DNA of 64,000 bases from Porphyromonas uenonis DSM 23387 = JCM 13868 (GCF_000482365.1 NZ_KI535306.1:324311-388310); one strand, 5' to 3'. Counted from the first letter of the stretch, positions 34,230-44,767 are shown. The notes: generated from the letters alone by a model not told the origin. Translations and numbers: made by a program.

Positions 34230-35978
34230 ATGATACCGATGGACGATCCTGTGATCAGCGAACTAATCGCTCTGCTTCAAGCACACGGCGTGCGTGACGT
34301 GGTGCTCTGCCCGGGCAGTCGCAATGCGCCACTCGTACATGCGCTCAGCCACCAGCTCACGGGGGCGACCTGTCACTCGATCATTGATGAGCGCAGCGCA
34401 GGCTTCTACGCCCTTGGCTTGGCACTCGCCACGCATAGAGCGGTCGTGGTCTGCTGCACCTCTGGCACGGCGGTGGCAAACCTGCACCCAGCGGTCGCTG
34501 AGGCTTACTATCAGGGTGTCCCGCTGGTTATCCTGTCGGCCGATAGACCCGAGCGATGGATCGGGCAGTGGGCTGGGCAAACGCTTCCTCAGCCAGGACT
34601 CTTCGGCTCACTGGTACGTAAAGCGGTACAGCTCTCCGAGCCACACACCGATGAGGAGCGGTGGTACTGCAACCGTCTGATCAACGAAGCGCTTCTCGCA
34701 GCGCTGGCTCCGCTCCCAGGGCCCGTACAGATCAATGTTCCGATCAGCGACCCGAGCGTCTCTCTGCTCCCGCCAACTCCAGCAGAGCAACAGTCTGAGC
34801 CGAGCGACAGACGACCCATCGGAATGCAGCCAGGACGCCATATCGAGCAACTCTGTCCGTGTGGTGTGGATGCGCAGGCGGTCAAGCCGTTGCTAGCGAG
34901 GCTCGCCACGTTCGAGCGCAAGATGATATTGGTAGGACAGGAGACTTGGACAGCTACGACTAGCGCAGGGGCGGCCTTTCCGCAAAGCTTGCGGGAGCAG
35001 TTCCTCTGCATCGGCGAGTCGCTCTCCAATAGGCCCGTGACGATCTGTTCGCTTGATGCGCTCCTAGCGTCTCTCAGCGAGACGGATCGACGAGCCCTGC
35101 AGCCCGACCTGCTGATCACCCTCGGAGGGCATATCGTCTCCAACAAGATAAAGCAGTACCTGCGCAACTATCCGCCACGCGAGACGTGGCACCTGTCGCC
35201 TGATCCCAGCGTGGTGGATCTCTTTTGCAGTCTCAACGAGTTGATCACGGCTCCTGTCGGGCCATTCCTTGAAATAATGGCGCAGGGCTTGGAGACGCTG
35301 GCGCAGGGCTTGGCTGGTCAGGCTAGCTCTCCCTACGTCCTTCAGTGGCGGGAGCGAATTGATCGACTGCCGCCACCGACGCCACGCTACAGTTCTCTGG
35401 CCGTGGTGGGAAACCTTCTGAGTCATCTCCCCGAAGAGCCTTGCGTATTACACCTAGCGAACAGTTCGTCGGTGCGCTATGCGGAGCTTTTTCGCAAGCC
35501 TCGTCGGCTTCTCACGCTTTGCAATCGAGGCACCAGTGGCATAGAGGGTTCGCTCTCGACCGCCTTAGGCTTTGCCCGCCAGAGAGCCGAGGAGCGCCAC
35601 TTCATCGTCATCGGGGACCTGAGCTTCTTCTACGATCTCAATGCGCTGGGGCTCCCCGAGGTGGGGAGCAACGTGCGGGTGCTCCTGCTCAACAACCAGC
35701 GAGGAAGCATCTTCCAGAGCCTGCCGACCTTAGAGATGGACCCGCTGTCGCGACGCTACATCACCGCCGAGCATCAGCTGCGAGCGCAGGGCTGGGCCGA
35801 GAGCTGTGGCTGGGAGTACCTATCGGTGCACGAGGCAAGCGAGCTCGAGGAGACGATGGCTTACTTCGTCGGCCCCGCCGAGCGTCCTCGCCTCCTCGAG
35901 GCTTTCGTCTCCTCAGAGGATGAGATCGCCGAACTACAGACCTATTTCAAGCAATTACAACCAAGAGAAGAGTTATGA
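34230..35978 (+). CDS. menD: 2-succinyl-5-enolpyruvyl-6-hydroxy-3-cyclohexene-1-carboxylate synthase (SEPHCHC synthase)
   Basis: This 582-residue thiamine-diphosphate enzyme joins 2-oxoglutarate (after decarboxylation) to isochorismate in menaquinone synthesis. The N-terminal domain has [14 protein letters not shown] and the catalytic-glutamate region [15 protein letters not shown], followed by [33 protein letters not shown]. The C-terminal ThDP/Mg site is [13 protein letters not shown]...LLLNNQRG. Full length. It starts 16 bp after menF and overlaps menB by 4 bp. Confidence 0.96.
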   Translation: MIPMDDPVISELIALLQAHGVRDVVLCPGSRNAPLVHALSHQLTGATCHSIIDERSAGFYALGLALATHRAVVVCCTSGTAVANLHPAVAEAYYQGVPLVILSADRPERWIGQWAGQTLPQPGLFGSLVRKAVQLSEPHTDEERWYCNRLINEALLAALAPLPGPVQINVPISDPSVSLLPPTPAEQQSEPSDRRPIGMQPGRHIEQLCPCGVDAQAVKPLLARLATFERKMILVGQETWTATTSAGAAFPQSLREQFLCIGESLSNRPVTICSLDALLASLSETDRRALQPDLLITLGGHIVSNKIKQYLRNYPPRETWHLSPDPSVVDLFCSLNELITAPVGPFLEIMAQGLETLAQGLAGQASSPYVLQWRERIDRLPPPTPRYSSLAVVGNLLSHLPEEPCVLHLANSSSVRYAELFRKPRRLLTLCNRGTSGIEGSLSTALGFARQRAEERHFIVIGDLSFFYDLNALGLPEVGSNVRVLLLNNQRGSIFQSLPTLEMDPLSRRYITAEHQLRAQGWAESCGWEYLSVHEASELEETMAYFVGPAERPRLLEAFVSSEDEIAELQTYFKQLQPREEL

Positions 35979-36805
35979 GTGAAAAGAACCAAAGGGTGTG
36001 GAAGCCCCTCAAAGCGTACGAAGATATCCTCTTTGACTACTACAACGGCATCGCTCGCATCACGATCAATCGTGAGCGCTACCGCAACGCCTTTACGCCG
36101 ACCACGACGGCCGAGATGAGCGACGCTCTGCGCATCTGCCGTGAGGATCAGAGTATCAACGTGGTGGTCCTGACGGGCGCTGGCGACAAGGCGTTTTGCT
36201 CTGGCGGAGATCAAAACGTCAAGGGTCGGGGTGGCTACATTGGCAAGGACGGCGTGCCTCGCCTGAGTGTCCTAGACGTGCAGAAGCAGATCCGCAGTAT
36301 CCCCAAGCCTGTCATCGCGGCGGTCAATGGTTACGCCATCGGCGGCGGACATGTCCTCCACGTGGTGTGCGACCTCTCGATCGCTTCGGAGAATGCTATC
36401 TTCGGTCAGACGGGTCCCCGTGTGGGTAGCTTCGATGCGGGCTTTGGTTCCTCCTATCTGGCTCGTGTCGTGGGACAAAAGAAGGCGCGTGAGATATGGT
36501 TCCTCTGCCGCCAATACTCCGCTCAGGAGGCTCTCGACATGGGGCTGGTAAACAAGGTGGTGCCTCTCGACCAGCTGGAAGATGAGTACGTGCAGTGGGC
36601 GGAGGAGATGATGTTGCTGAGTCCGCTCGCCCTTCGCATGATCAAGGCGGGGCTCAATGCCGAGCTGGACGGTCAGGCAGGTATCCAAGAGCTGGCGGGC
36701 GATGCGACGCTCCTCTACTACCTCACGGACGAAGCGCAGGAGGGCAAGAACGCTTTCCTGGAGAAGCGCAAGCCCAACTTCGAGCAGTACCCTAAGTTTC
36801 CCTAG
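35975..36805 (+). CDS. menB: 1,4-dihydroxy-2-naphthoyl-CoA synthase
   Basis: This 276-residue crotonase-fold enzyme cyclises o-succinylbenzoyl-CoA to 1,4-dihydroxy-2-naphthoyl-CoA. The characteristic N-terminal extension ([25 protein letters not shown]) precedes the oxyanion-hole region [31 protein letters not shown] and the [30 protein letters not shown] block identify MenB rather than a fatty-acid hydratase. The order menB before menC and menE means the gene order does not follow the reaction order. It overlaps menD by 4 bp. Confidence 0.97.
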   Translation: MSEKNQRVWKPLKAYEDILFDYYNGIARITINRERYRNAFTPTTTAEMSDALRICREDQSINVVVLTGAGDKAFCSGGDQNVKGRGGYIGKDGVPRLSVLDVQKQIRSIPKPVIAAVNGYAIGGGHVLHVVCDLSIASENAIFGQTGPRVGSFDAGFGSSYLARVVGQKKAREIWFLCRQYSAQEALDMGLVNKVVPLDQLEDEYVQWAEEMMLLSPLALRMIKAGLNAELDGQAGIQELAGDATLLYYLTDEAQEGKNAFLEKRKPNFEQYPKFP

Positions 36806-36811
36806 CCGCCG

Positions 36812-37918
36812 ATGTCACCACACGAGAGCATCCTTCACCTCCCTGCACTGCTACCACAGATAGCTGAGCGGGTGACCATTAGCGTGGAGCCGTACACCCT
36901 GCGCTTCCGTCGCCCTGCCAAGACCTCCCGTGGCGAGTACGAGACGAAGCGGGTCTACTACCTACGCCTCCAAAGCCTCGAGCAGGCAGGTCATGTGGGC
37001 TGTGGCGAGTGCGCCCCGATGCCTCAGCTCAGCTGCGACGATCTGCCCAACTATCAGGCTGTGCTGGAGCAGCTGACGGGTCAGATGGCGCAGGCTCCCG
37101 AACGGTTCGACTTGGCTTCGCTGCGCCCCTACCCTTCCATCGCTTTTGGCTTAGCCACAGCAATCAACAGCTTCATCGCTGCCGGCCACAGTAGTGAGGA
37201 GGGGGCGGTAAAGCCCTTTTGCGATACCCCTTTCACCCGTGGCGAGCTGGGTATCCCGATCAATGGATTGATCTGGATGGGCGACAAAGCCTATATGTAC
37301 GAGCAGATCAAAGCTAAGCTGGCGCAAGGCTTTCGATGCCTGAAGCTTAAGATCGGCGGAATAGACTTTTCCGAAGAGCTAGAGCTACTCCGCTACGTGC
37401 GGCAGCACTTCTCGCCTGAGGAGATGGAGCTGAGGGTGGACGCCAACGGAGCGTTTGCCCCAGAGGTGGCTCTGGAGCGACTGAAAAGGCTGAGCGACTT
37501 TCACCTACACTCCATCGAGCAGCCGATCCCTGCGAGCGATCAGTGGGACGAGCTGGCCAAGCTCACGTCAGCGTCGCCACTCCCCATAGCACTCGACGAG
37601 GAGCTCATCGGGATCCACAGCCGAGAGCGCAAGGCGCAACTACTAGACGAAGGCAAGCCGCACTACATCATCCTCAAGCCGTCGCTCCATAGCGGGATCG
37701 ATGAGTGGATCGAGCTCGCCGAGGAGCGAGGCATCGGCTGGTGGGCAACCTCAGCGCTGGAGTCAAACGTAGGGCTTAGCGCCATCGCTCAGTGGGTCAG
37801 CCAGTACCCGATCGTCCGCCCGCAAGGACTTGGCACAGGAGCTCTCTATCTCAACAACACGCCCTCCACGCTGCAACTCGTAGGCGACCAGATGTTTTTT
37901 AGAGAGGTTAGAGATTAG
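36812..37918 (+). CDS. menC: o-succinylbenzoate synthase
   Basis: This 368-residue enolase-superfamily enzyme dehydrates SHCHC to o-succinylbenzoate. The first catalytic lysine is in CLKLKIGG. The metal ligands lie in RVDANGAF, SIEQPIP and ALDEELIG, and the second lysine in HYIILKPSL. The last five codons (REVRD) and the stop codon lie in the beginning of a heptad array (TTTTTTAGAGAGGTTAGAG), so the native C-terminus may have been altered by array growth. It starts 6 bp after menB. Confidence 0.93.
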   Translation: MSPHESILHLPALLPQIAERVTISVEPYTLRFRRPAKTSRGEYETKRVYYLRLQSLEQAGHVGCGECAPMPQLSCDDLPNYQAVLEQLTGQMAQAPERFDLASLRPYPSIAFGLATAINSFIAAGHSSEEGAVKPFCDTPFTRGELGIPINGLIWMGDKAYMYEQIKAKLAQGFRCLKLKIGGIDFSEELELLRYVRQHFSPEEMELRVDANGAFAPEVALERLKRLSDFHLHSIEQPIPASDQWDELAKLTSASPLPIALDEELIGIHSRERKAQLLDEGKPHYIILKPSLHSGIDEWIELAEERGIGWWATSALESNVGLSAIAQWVSQYPIVRPQGLGTGALYLNNTPSTLQLVGDQMFFREVRD

Positions 37919-38094
37919 AAGTTAGAAATTAGCTTTTGGCTTTTGGCCGTTAGCTTTTAGCCACCAATAGCCAACAGCTAAGAGCTAAGAGCCAACAGCC
38001 AAGAGCTAAGAGCCAACAGCTAAGAGCCAACAGCCAATAGCCAAGAGCTAACAGCCAACAGCTAACAGCCAACAGCTAACAGCCAACAGCCATC
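37902..38094. repeat. Heptad array, mixed families and inverted arms, between menC and menE
   Basis: It begins with TTAGAGA/TTAGAAG units (overlapping the menC stop) and changes to TTAGCTT/TTGGCTT/TTGGCCG. After TTAGCCACCAA it reverses into CCAACAG, CTAAGAG and CCAATAG units that end 3 bp before the menE start. This array joins both sequence families in one continuous period-7 tract. Confidence 0.85.
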
Positions 38095-38096
38095 CC

Positions 38097-39188
38097 ATGT
38101 CCGAGCACCTATATATAGACAGCGCACGAGTAGATGCAGAGAGCTTAGAGCCGTTCGCCCGAGGGCTAGCACCCGAGCGGATAGCGGTACTAGAGCCACT
38201 GCTCACCTTCCTCAGGGAGTGGTGGAGCGAAGAGGAGTGTGTGACCGTCCAAACCTCCGGCTCGACTGGCACGCCCAAACGGCTTCAGCTGGCGAAGCTT
38301 GCCATGCGACGTAGCGGACTCAGGAGCAACCGCTACTTCCAGATCCAAGCGGGCACTCATCTCCTCCTCGCGATGGACCTTCGCTACATAGGCGCTAAGA
38401 TGATGGTGGTGCGTGCCTTACTCGCAGGAGCCGAGCTAGTCGTGGTGCCCCCCTCGAGCCATCCGCTAGCGACGCTCAATGTAGCACCGCAGTTCGTCTC
38501 CCTCGTCCCCCTACAGCTACACCACACCCTGGAGGTGCCAGCGGAGCGTGAACGGCTCAGTCAGGCTGAGCAACTGATCATCGGGGGCGGAGCCATTCAC
38601 CCCACCGTGGAGGCGCAGCTCAGCACGCTCCCCGTGTCAGCTTTCGCCACTTATGGCATGACAGAGACCATCTCGCACATCGCCCTGAGACGGCTCAACG
38701 GTCCTCACGCCTCGCCTCTCTTCTATCCCCTCGAGGGAGTGCACCTCACCCAGGGCACCGAAGGCGAACTCATCATTGAGGATCGCCTGGTTTACCCCGA
38801 TGGTCCTCGCCTCACGACCCATGATCTCGTCGAGCTACACCCCGATGGTGGCTTTACCATCGTGGGGCGAGCCGACAACATCATCAACAGTGGCGGGATC
38901 AAGATAAGCCCCGAGCCAATCGAGCGAAAGCTTGCCGAAGTCCTAGATAGACCGCTCGCCATCAGCTGGATAGCCGATGCAGCTCTAGGGCAAAAGCTGG
39001 TACTCGTACTAGAAGGCGACAGCCTCGCCGAAGGCTTTACAGAAACTCTTACTGAAGCCTACCAAGAGATCCTACCACCCTACCACCGCCCCAAAGAGAT
39101 CCGTCTCGTGTCGCACTTGCCACACAATGACAACGGCAAGCTTGATCGCCGAGCTCTCCAAAGGCTACTCCTCACCTCCACAAACTAA
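38097..39188 (+). CDS. menE: o-succinylbenzoate-CoA ligase (short form)
   Basis: This 363-residue adenylate-forming enzyme activates o-succinylbenzoate with ATP and CoA. The P-loop is VQTSGSTGTPKRLQLAK near residue 45-60, followed by the AMP-binding TYGMTETISHIA and the hinge region GRADNIINSGGIKISPEPIE. The catalytic lysine is in NDNGKLDRRAL near the C-terminus. It is shorter than the ~450-residue Bacillus enzyme because the N-terminal subdomain is reduced, which is usual in Bacteroidetes. A 178-bp heptad array separates it from menC. Confidence 0.92.
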   Translation: MSEHLYIDSARVDAESLEPFARGLAPERIAVLEPLLTFLREWWSEEECVTVQTSGSTGTPKRLQLAKLAMRRSGLRSNRYFQIQAGTHLLLAMDLRYIGAKMMVVRALLAGAELVVVPPSSHPLATLNVAPQFVSLVPLQLHHTLEVPAERERLSQAEQLIIGGGAIHPTVEAQLSTLPVSAFATYGMTETISHIALRRLNGPHASPLFYPLEGVHLTQGTEGELIIEDRLVYPDGPRLTTHDLVELHPDGGFTIVGRADNIINSGGIKISPEPIERKLAEVLDRPLAISWIADAALGQKLVLVLEGDSLAEGFTETLTEAYQEILPPYHRPKEIRLVSHLPHNDNGKLDRRALQRLLLTSTN

Positions 39189-39233
39189 AGAAGAGTAGGA
39201 ACGCACTAGACAGTGTGTTCCTACTCTTCTTTA
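39189..39233. terminator. Bidirectional terminator between menE and fumarase
   Basis: AAGAGTAGGAACGCACT and AGTGTGTTCCTACTCTT form a long perfect stem around AGAC, with A run before and T run after. It serves the convergent menE and fumarase genes. Confidence 0.85.
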
Positions 39234-39263
39234 TTTATTCAGCGGTGATGCCGTGCCGTGAAA

Positions 39264-40907
39264 CTAACTGCGGGGACAGCCAGCGCACTGTCTGATTTGC
39301 TGGAAGAAGTCGTTGCCCTTGTCATCGACCAGGATGAACGCAGGGAAGTTTTCCACCTCTATGCGCCAGATCGCCTCCATGCCTAGCTCGGGATACTCCA
39401 AGCACTCGACGCGCTTGATGCTCTCCTTCGCTAGGATAGCTGCGGGACCACCGATGCTACCGAGGTAAAAGCCTCCATGTGCCTTGCAAGCGTCCGTAAC
39501 CTGCTGACTACGATTGCCCTTAGCTATCATAACGAGGCTACCGCCATGGCTTTGGAAGAGATCCACATAAGGATCCATACGTCCTGCCGTGGTGGGACCG
39601 AAAGAGCCGCTCGGCATCCCCTCAGGCGTCTTGGCGGGACCAGCGTAGTAGATCGGGTGATCCTTGATGTACTGAGGTAACTCCTCACCACGATCGAGGC
39701 GCTCCTTGAGCTTGGCGTGGGCTATGTCACGTCCTACAACGATAGTGCCTGAGAGCGAGAGACGGGTAGAGACAGGGTACTGGCTCAGTTGCTTGCGTAT
39801 CTCGTCCATCGGGCGGTTGAGGTCCACCTTCACGACCTCGCCTTCGGTGCCGTGGCGCATCGATTCGGGGATGAGTCGTGCGGGGTGCTTCTCGAGTCGC
39901 TCGATCCACAGTCCATCCTTATTGATCTTAGCCCGCACATTGCGATCGGCAGAGCAACTCACACCTAGTCCGACTGGACAGGAAGCTCCATGGCGTGGCA
40001 TGCGGATGACTCGTATGTCATGGGCGAAATACTTACCGCCAAACTGCGCTCCGAGACCAATCTCGTGGGTCGCCTCCAGGAGCCGCTGCTCCATCTCTAG
40101 ATCACGGAAGGCGTGTCCCAGCTCGTTGCCCTTGGTCGGTAGCTCGTCGTAGTACTTAGCACTGGCGAGCTTGACCGTCTTGAGGTTTGCCTCTGCTGAG
40201 GTGCCTCCGATGACGAAAGCAATGTGATAAGGCGGGCAGGCGGCGGTGCCTAGCGAACGCATCTTCTCAACTAAGAAGGGGAAGAGCCGCTCCTCCGTGA
40301 GGAGTGCTTTGGTCTCCTGATAGAGGTAAGTCTTATTGGCAGAGCCACCGCCCTTAGCGATAAAGAGGAACTTATACTCGTCACCCTCGGTCGCCATCAG
40401 ATCGATCTGCGCGGGGAGGTTGCACCCCGTATTGACCTCACGGTACATGTCGAGGGGCGCATTTTGCGAATAGCGGAGGTTGTAGCGCGTGTAGGTGTCG
40501 TAGACGCCGTGCGAGAGGTACTCCTCGTCGCAAGCGCCAGTCCAGACGTTTTGACCTTTCTTACCCAAGATGATGGCGGTACCCGTGTCTTGGCAGAAGG
40601 GAAGCTGCCCCAGAGCGCTCACCTCGGCATTGCGCAGGAAGGTGAGAGCGACAAACTTATCATTGTCCGAAGCCTCCGGGTCGGACAGTATCGATGCGAC
40701 CTGCTCCTGATGAGCGGGACGTAGGTAGAAGGCTACATCGTGCATAGCTCGCTCCGCAAGTATGCGTAGCGCCTCAGGATCGACCTGGAGCATCTGGTGA
40801 CCATTGCAGTCGACCGTGTGCACGTAGTCAGAGGTGATTAACTCGTACTCAGTCCGATCGGGTCCTACGGGATACATCGGCTGGTACTTAAACGGTGGTG
40901 TGGGCAT
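39264..40907 (-). CDS. Fumarate hydratase, class I (iron-sulfur, single chain)
   Basis: This 547-residue protein starts from the ATG at 40907 ([15 protein letters not shown]); an in-frame upstream ATG at 40979 gives a non-conserved 24-residue extension and was rejected. It carries both halves of class I fumarase. The N-terminal catalytic part has [28 protein letters not shown] and [22 protein letters not shown], and the C-terminal beta part has [26 protein letters not shown] and the late Cys-containing QCAGCPRS tail. The enzyme holds an oxygen-sensitive [4Fe-4S] cluster and interconverts fumarate and malate. In this organism it likely works in the reductive branch from oxaloacetate to succinate. 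Gene-symbol choice between fumA and fumB is not possible. Confidence 0.95.
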   Translation of the reverse strand: MPTPPFKYQPMYPVGPDRTEYELITSDYVHTVDCNGHQMLQVDPEALRILAERAMHDVAFYLRPAHQEQVASILSDPEASDNDKFVALTFLRNAEVSALGQLPFCQDTGTAIILGKKGQNVWTGACDEEYLSHGVYDTYTRYNLRYSQNAPLDMYREVNTGCNLPAQIDLMATEGDEYKFLFIAKGGGSANKTYLYQETKALLTEERLFPFLVEKMRSLGTAACPPYHIAFVIGGTSAEANLKTVKLASAKYYDELPTKGNELGHAFRDLEMEQRLLEATHEIGLGAQFGGKYFAHDIRVIRMPRHGASCPVGLGVSCSADRNVRAKINKDGLWIERLEKHPARLIPESMRHGTEGEVVKVDLNRPMDEIRKQLSQYPVSTRLSLSGTIVVGRDIAHAKLKERLDRGEELPQYIKDHPIYYAGPAKTPEGMPSGSFGPTTAGRMDPYVDLFQSHGGSLVMIAKGNRSQQVTDACKAHGGFYLGSIGGPAAILAKESIKRVECLEYPELGMEAIWRIEVENFPAFILVDDKGNDFFQQIRQCAGCPRS

Positions 40908-41080
40908 CTCTCGTGTGTCTGTTAAGTGTGTACGGAGTCTGCCAACGGATTGGTCAGACTCAAATAGTGGGAAAAGCAAGAGACTGAGTGCTAGGGTCTG
41001 CTCCTTAGAAGTCTAAGCGTGCGTCCCCCCTGCATTCAGTCTCTATCAGGTTAAGAGGCGTGGCCTCTGTGTAGTTTATC

Positions 41081-42361
41081 TTACCAAGCGAAGATAGGTA
41101 GTGGAGACATCATCTCGTTGACCTCCTTACGAACCTTAGCTATCTCAGCCTCGTTCTCAGGATCGCGGAGTACGCGGTCGATGAGCTCGACGATGTATGG
41201 CATCTTGTCCTCCTTGACACCACGCGTCGTGATAGCGGGCGTACCCACACGGATACCAGAGGTCTGGAATGCAGAGCGTGAGTCGAAGGGAACCATGTTC
41301 TTATTGACCGTGATATCAGCACGTACGAGTGCATTCTCAGCTACCTTACCCGTTAGGTCAGGGTACTTAGAGCGTAGGTCGATGAGGAGGCAGTGATTGT
41401 CCGTACCGCCAGAGATACAGTTGTAGCCCATCTTGACGAAAGCCTCGCCAAGCGCCTTAGCGTTCTTCATGACCTGCTTCTGATACTCCTTAAATGAAGG
41501 ATCAAGAGCCTCACCAAAGGCAACAGCCTTAGCAGCGATGACATGCTCTAGCGGACCACCCTGGATGCCTGGGAAGACAGCCGAGTTGAGTAGCTGAGAC
41601 ATCATCTTGACAGCGCCCTTAGGTGTCTTGAGACCCCAAGGATTCTCAAAGTCCTTACCCATGAGGATGATACCACCACGAGGACCACGTAGAGTCTTGT
41701 GCGTCGTAGAGGTGACGATGTGAGCATACTTGACAGGGTTCTCGAGTAGACCAGCAGCGATCAGACCAGCGGGGTGAGCCATGTCAACCATAAAGATAGC
41801 GCCGATCTCGTCAGCTACCTTGCGGAAGCGTGCGTAGTCCCACTCGCGGCAGTAAGCTGATCCACCAGCGATGATGAGCTTAGGCTTGTGCTGGCGAGCT
41901 AGCTGCTCCATCTCGTCGTAGTCGACCGTACCAGTCTCCTTGCTCAGGTTGTAACCTATAGGATTGTAGAGGATACCAGAGCTATTAACAGGCGAACCGT
42001 GTGAGAGGTGACCACCGTGGTCTAGGTTTAGACCCATGAAAGTGTCGCCTGGCTTGAGGCAGGTGAAGAGGACTGCCATGTTTGCCTGAGCACCTGAGTG
42101 TGGCTGCACGTTGGCATACTCAGCGCCAAAGAGCTTCTTAACACGCTCTATAGCTAAGCTTTCAGACTTGTCCACTACCTCGCAACCGCCGTAGTAACGC
42201 TTGCCGGGGTATCCCTCAGCGTACTTGTTGGTCATACAGCTACCCATAGCCTGCATGACCTGGTCGCTGACAAAGTTCTCAGAGGCAATCAGCTCAATGC
42301 CCTTTTGCTGGCGCTGATGCTCCTGTTCGATCAGATCAAAGATTTCTTGGTCTCTTTTCAT
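41081..42361 (-). CDS. glyA: Serine hydroxymethyltransferase
   Basis: This 426-residue PLP enzyme transfers the serine C3 unit to tetrahydrofolate, giving glycine and methylene-THF. The motifs are [59 protein letters not shown] and the PLP lysine in [13 protein letters not shown]. The C-terminal TRGVKEDKM region is also intact. Full length. It is followed on the same strand by fumarase 170 bp downstream, without clear coupling. Its own canonical promoter is seen. Confidence 0.97.
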   Translation of the reverse strand: MKRDQEIFDLIEQEHQRQQKGIELIASENFVSDQVMQAMGSCMTNKYAEGYPGKRYYGGCEVVDKSESLAIERVKKLFGAEYANVQPHSGAQANMAVLFTCLKPGDTFMGLNLDHGGHLSHGSPVNSSGILYNPIGYNLSKETGTVDYDEMEQLARQHKPKLIIAGGSAYCREWDYARFRKVADEIGAIFMVDMAHPAGLIAAGLLENPVKYAHIVTSTTHKTLRGPRGGIILMGKDFENPWGLKTPKGAVKMMSQLLNSAVFPGIQGGPLEHVIAAKAVAFGEALDPSFKEYQKQVMKNAKALGEAFVKMGYNCISGGTDNHCLLIDLRSKYPDLTGKVAENALVRADITVNKNMVPFDSRSAFQTSGIRVGTPAITTRGVKEDKMPYIVELIDRVLRDPENEAEIAKVRKEVNEMMSPLPIFAW

Positions 42362-42454
42362 TCTAGGTGAAATTAAATACGTTAGTCGTCATACATCGGG
42401 TGTGCGAAGGCCCCCGCCCCTCTAGCGCAAGCGGTGGCTCACACAATTCACTCG

Positions 42455-42486
42455 CAAAGATAACAATAATATCTGAGCTGAGACAA
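42455..42486 (-). promoter_or_regulatory. Promoter for glyA: TTG (-33) and TATCTTTG (-7)
   Basis: On the minus strand TTG (42486-42484) and TATCTTTG (42462-42455) are 21 bp apart, about 95 bp before the ATG. Confidence 0.75.
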
Positions 42487-42503
42487 TCTTGGCGACAGCC
42501 ATC

Positions 42504-42757
42504 CAGGGATGACGCATCATAAAAATGAGCTCGTTTCATTTCCTACCTAGGAATTGCCCAAATTCCTCCGTAGATATTTCTGATTTGCTACCTAGGAAAT
42601 GGAAAATTCTTCGGACTTATGATTTGATTCCTCCGAAGTTTCATTTGATTCCTCCGAAGAATTTTTTATTTCCTAGGTAGGAATTGGGGCAATTCCTAGG
42701 TAGCTATTGGACAAATTCCTAGGTAGGAATTCCATTCTTCGGGAGGAAGGTGTAATC
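42504..42757. repeat. MITE-like family B copy with CCTAGG and TTCC..GGAA palindromes
   Basis: It begins CAGGGATGACGCATCAT, matching the inverted end of the element at 56588-56763. It then repeats TACCTAGGAA, ATTCCTCCGAAGAAT and ATTCCTAGGTAGGAATT modules and ends GGAAGGTGTAATC, which mirrors GATTACACCTTCC at 16646. It is the uninterrupted counterpart of the copy broken by the MITE at 16951. No gene is seen between it and 42927 apart from a promoter box. Confidence 0.7.
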
Positions 42758-42890
42758 TGTGAGGTCTCGTAGCCACTCTGTAGTGATACTCGAACCGGGT
42801 ATCACTAGCTATCGTCATGTACCACTCCTAGCCAGCTGGCTATCATGCGCCAGCCATCGCAGGGGGTCTAGCTATATAAGTGGAAATAAT

Positions 42891-42898
42891 TATCTTTG
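42891..42898 (+). promoter_or_regulatory. -7 promoter box (TATCTTTG) for the lipoprotein/barrel operon
   Basis: TATCTTTG, 28 bp before the ATG at 42927; A/T-rich sequence precedes it. Confidence 0.65.
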
Positions 42899-42926
42899 CC
42901 ACATCTTAGTGTAAACGTAGTACGGT

Positions 42927-43901
42927 ATGAAACGAACCTATTGGACCCTCGGTCTGCTCTTTGCCTTGTCACTCCTCATGACGATGAGTTGCAGTGGCGA
43001 AGACCCTATCAAGGCTAAGCGTATCGCTATCGAGAACGGCACCTACAAGCCTAAGCCCAAGCCTGAGCCAGAGCCGGACCCCAATCCGGATCCCGACCCC
43101 AACCCCAATCCTGATCCTGATCCTGATGACAAAATGGATCTACAGAATGTCACCTTCACCTTTGACAACTGGGTCAAGCCAAAGGGTTCTTACCAGCTAC
43201 CCGTAGAGAAGAGTCTCTCTAAGCTACTTGCGGGCGACCCCTACTGGATGTCTGCAAGCAATGTGGGGGCTGCCAAGGCACTAAAGCTCACCTATCCAGT
43301 ACGACCTCTGACATCTGGTCGTACAGGACAAGCTCTGGAGCTGGAAACCATTAAAGGAATGCCTATCGTTCGAAAAGGCATCATCGCTGGAGCTCTTTAC
43401 TGCGGATCTCTGGACGAGGGCATTATGACCTCCAAGCCTCTAGAGTCCACAAAGTTTGGGCAACCCGTCTTTGCTATACCGCTTTCTATCAAAGGGTACT
43501 ACCAGTGGCTCCCTGGCAAAGACTTGGTTGATGGGACGAAGAAGAACCAGGTGATCAAAGGACAGGACGAGGCTACCATCGCCTGCGTCTTTTACGACAT
43601 CTCGCAAGACGACAGCTACCTCAGTGGTAAGACGCTCTACTCCGACTCACGTATCTTAGCAAAGGTACAGCTACACCCCACCCCTACGAAGGATGGCGCC
43701 TGGACACCTTTTGAAGGGAAGCTGGAGGTTATCGCAGGAAAAGAGGCTGCCTACAAGCAGATAGACCTTCAGAAAGGCAAGTACCGCATGGCACTTATCT
43801 TCTCGTCGAGTGCTCGCGGCGACCAATTCATCGGAGCTGTCGGCAGTCGCCTGCGCATCGACGACTTTACTGTGACACTCGGCATACCCACCAAGAAGTA
43901 A
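42927..43901 (+). CDS. Surface lipoprotein with PCMD-like domain
   Basis: This 324-residue protein has a type II signal peptide with lipobox cysteine at residue 22 (LLMTMSC). Residues ~40-70 are a Pro/Asp/Glu/Asn repeat (PKPEPEPDPNPDP and so on) that probably forms an extended spacer from the membrane. The globular part (VTFTFDNWVKPKGSYQLP..., FAIPLSIKGYYQWLPGK, RLRIDDFTVTL at the end) resembles the putative carbohydrate metabolism domain (PCMD) seen in Bacteroidetes surface lipoproteins, a likely glycan-binding jelly roll. The function is not proven. The next gene encodes a small outer-membrane barrel 12 bp downstream, so the two may work together at the cell surface. Confidence 0.7.
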   Translation: MKRTYWTLGLLFALSLLMTMSCSGEDPIKAKRIAIENGTYKPKPKPEPEPDPNPDPDPNPNPDPDPDDKMDLQNVTFTFDNWVKPKGSYQLPVEKSLSKLLAGDPYWMSASNVGAAKALKLTYPVRPLTSGRTGQALELETIKGMPIVRKGIIAGALYCGSLDEGIMTSKPLESTKFGQPVFAIPLSIKGYYQWLPGKDLVDGTKKNQVIKGQDEATIACVFYDISQDDSYLSGKTLYSDSRILAKVQLHPTPTKDGAWTPFEGKLEVIAGKEAAYKQIDLQKGKYRMALIFSSSARGDQFIGAVGSRLRIDDFTVTLGIPTKK

Positions 43902-43913
43902 CCCGCTACAGAT

Positions 43914-44675
43914 ATGACTATACGGCAACTACACAGGGGGGCTATCGGTCTCCTGCTGGCACTCCTCACGACTCCTCTATTATGGGCACAGACGCCTAAG
44001 GAAAACAAAAAAGATAATCTTGAGTTCGGCGTCAAGGCTGGTCTCAATATCGGAGCTACCACACCACTGCCCAAACCGAAGGCTATTGACAAGATCTATA
44101 CGTGGAATCCCCACATGAACATAGCCATCAAGGGGTGGCTCTCCTACCAGCTTCCCGATACCAAAGGGTGGCACCTAGACACCGGTCTAGAAATGGAGCG
44201 CAAGGGAATGTATGTCTGTACCCATGCGACAGATATGCGCATCAATATGGGCGATGGGCAGGAAGCTGCGTGGGGACTCTTTACGGGCAATAACAGCACC
44301 GAGTTCATCAACTACTACCTCACGCTCCCGATGCTGGTCGCCTACCACACGAATAGCGACAAGTTTCGCATGCAAGTAGGCTTCTACCTCTCCTACCTGA
44401 TGCAGCAGAGCTTTAAGGTAACGCTGGATGGTGACGGCACGCTCAATGGAGAAGCCATCGCCCCAGGTCATCTCGTCGACTACGACCTGTCGGATCACTT
44501 CAACAAGCTAGACATGGGCGTCAGAATAGGCTTCGACTACTTCTTTCACCAGCGTCTCGGCGTGACCGCACAGCTCAACATGAGCTTCGAGCCTGCTCTG
44601 GATAGAAGCTTTACGATGATGCCTTTCCCGCTGTACAATATCTACGCTTTTGCGGGCTTTGCTTACCGCATCTAA
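43914..44675 (+). CDS. Outer-membrane beta-barrel protein (PorT-like family)
   Basis: This 253-residue protein has a signal peptide (1-~25, LLLALLTTPLLWA, cleavage before QTPKE). The mature chain opens LEFGVKAGLNIGATTP, the common start of porin-like beta-barrel proteins of Bacteroidetes, and shows alternating strands with TGLEMERKGMYV and LPMLVAYHTNSDKFRMQVGFYLSYLM. It ends in FAGFAYRI, a C-terminal barrel strand. It is an eight-stranded-type barrel by length. A specific role such as in T9SS assembly is not supported by this sequence. It is probably cotranscribed with the lipoprotein upstream. Confidence 0.75.
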   Translation: MTIRQLHRGAIGLLLALLTTPLLWAQTPKENKKDNLEFGVKAGLNIGATTPLPKPKAIDKIYTWNPHMNIAIKGWLSYQLPDTKGWHLDTGLEMERKGMYVCTHATDMRINMGDGQEAAWGLFTGNNSTEFINYYLTLPMLVAYHTNSDKFRMQVGFYLSYLMQQSFKVTLDGDGTLNGEAIAPGHLVDYDLSDHFNKLDMGVRIGFDYFFHQRLGVTAQLNMSFEPALDRSFTMMPFPLYNIYAFAGFAYRI

Positions 44676-44759
44676 GGCATCAGTCACAACCTTCCTAGAC
44701 TCCGCAAATCGGGCTATCCGTTTTGAGGTATCTCGGTCAGACGGCAAATAGTTTTTTAC

Positions 44760-44767
44760 TACCTTTG
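44760..44767 (+). promoter_or_regulatory. -7 promoter box (TACCTTTG) for the GT2-pyrC pair
   Basis: TACCTTTG after a T-rich run, 71 bp before the ATG at 44839. It overlaps the start of the longer reading frame, supporting the later start. Confidence 0.6.

Noticed and set aside
40908..40979. 24-residue N-terminal extension of fumarase
   Set aside because: The extension is not of the fumarase type, and the ATG at 40907 gives the normal family start.
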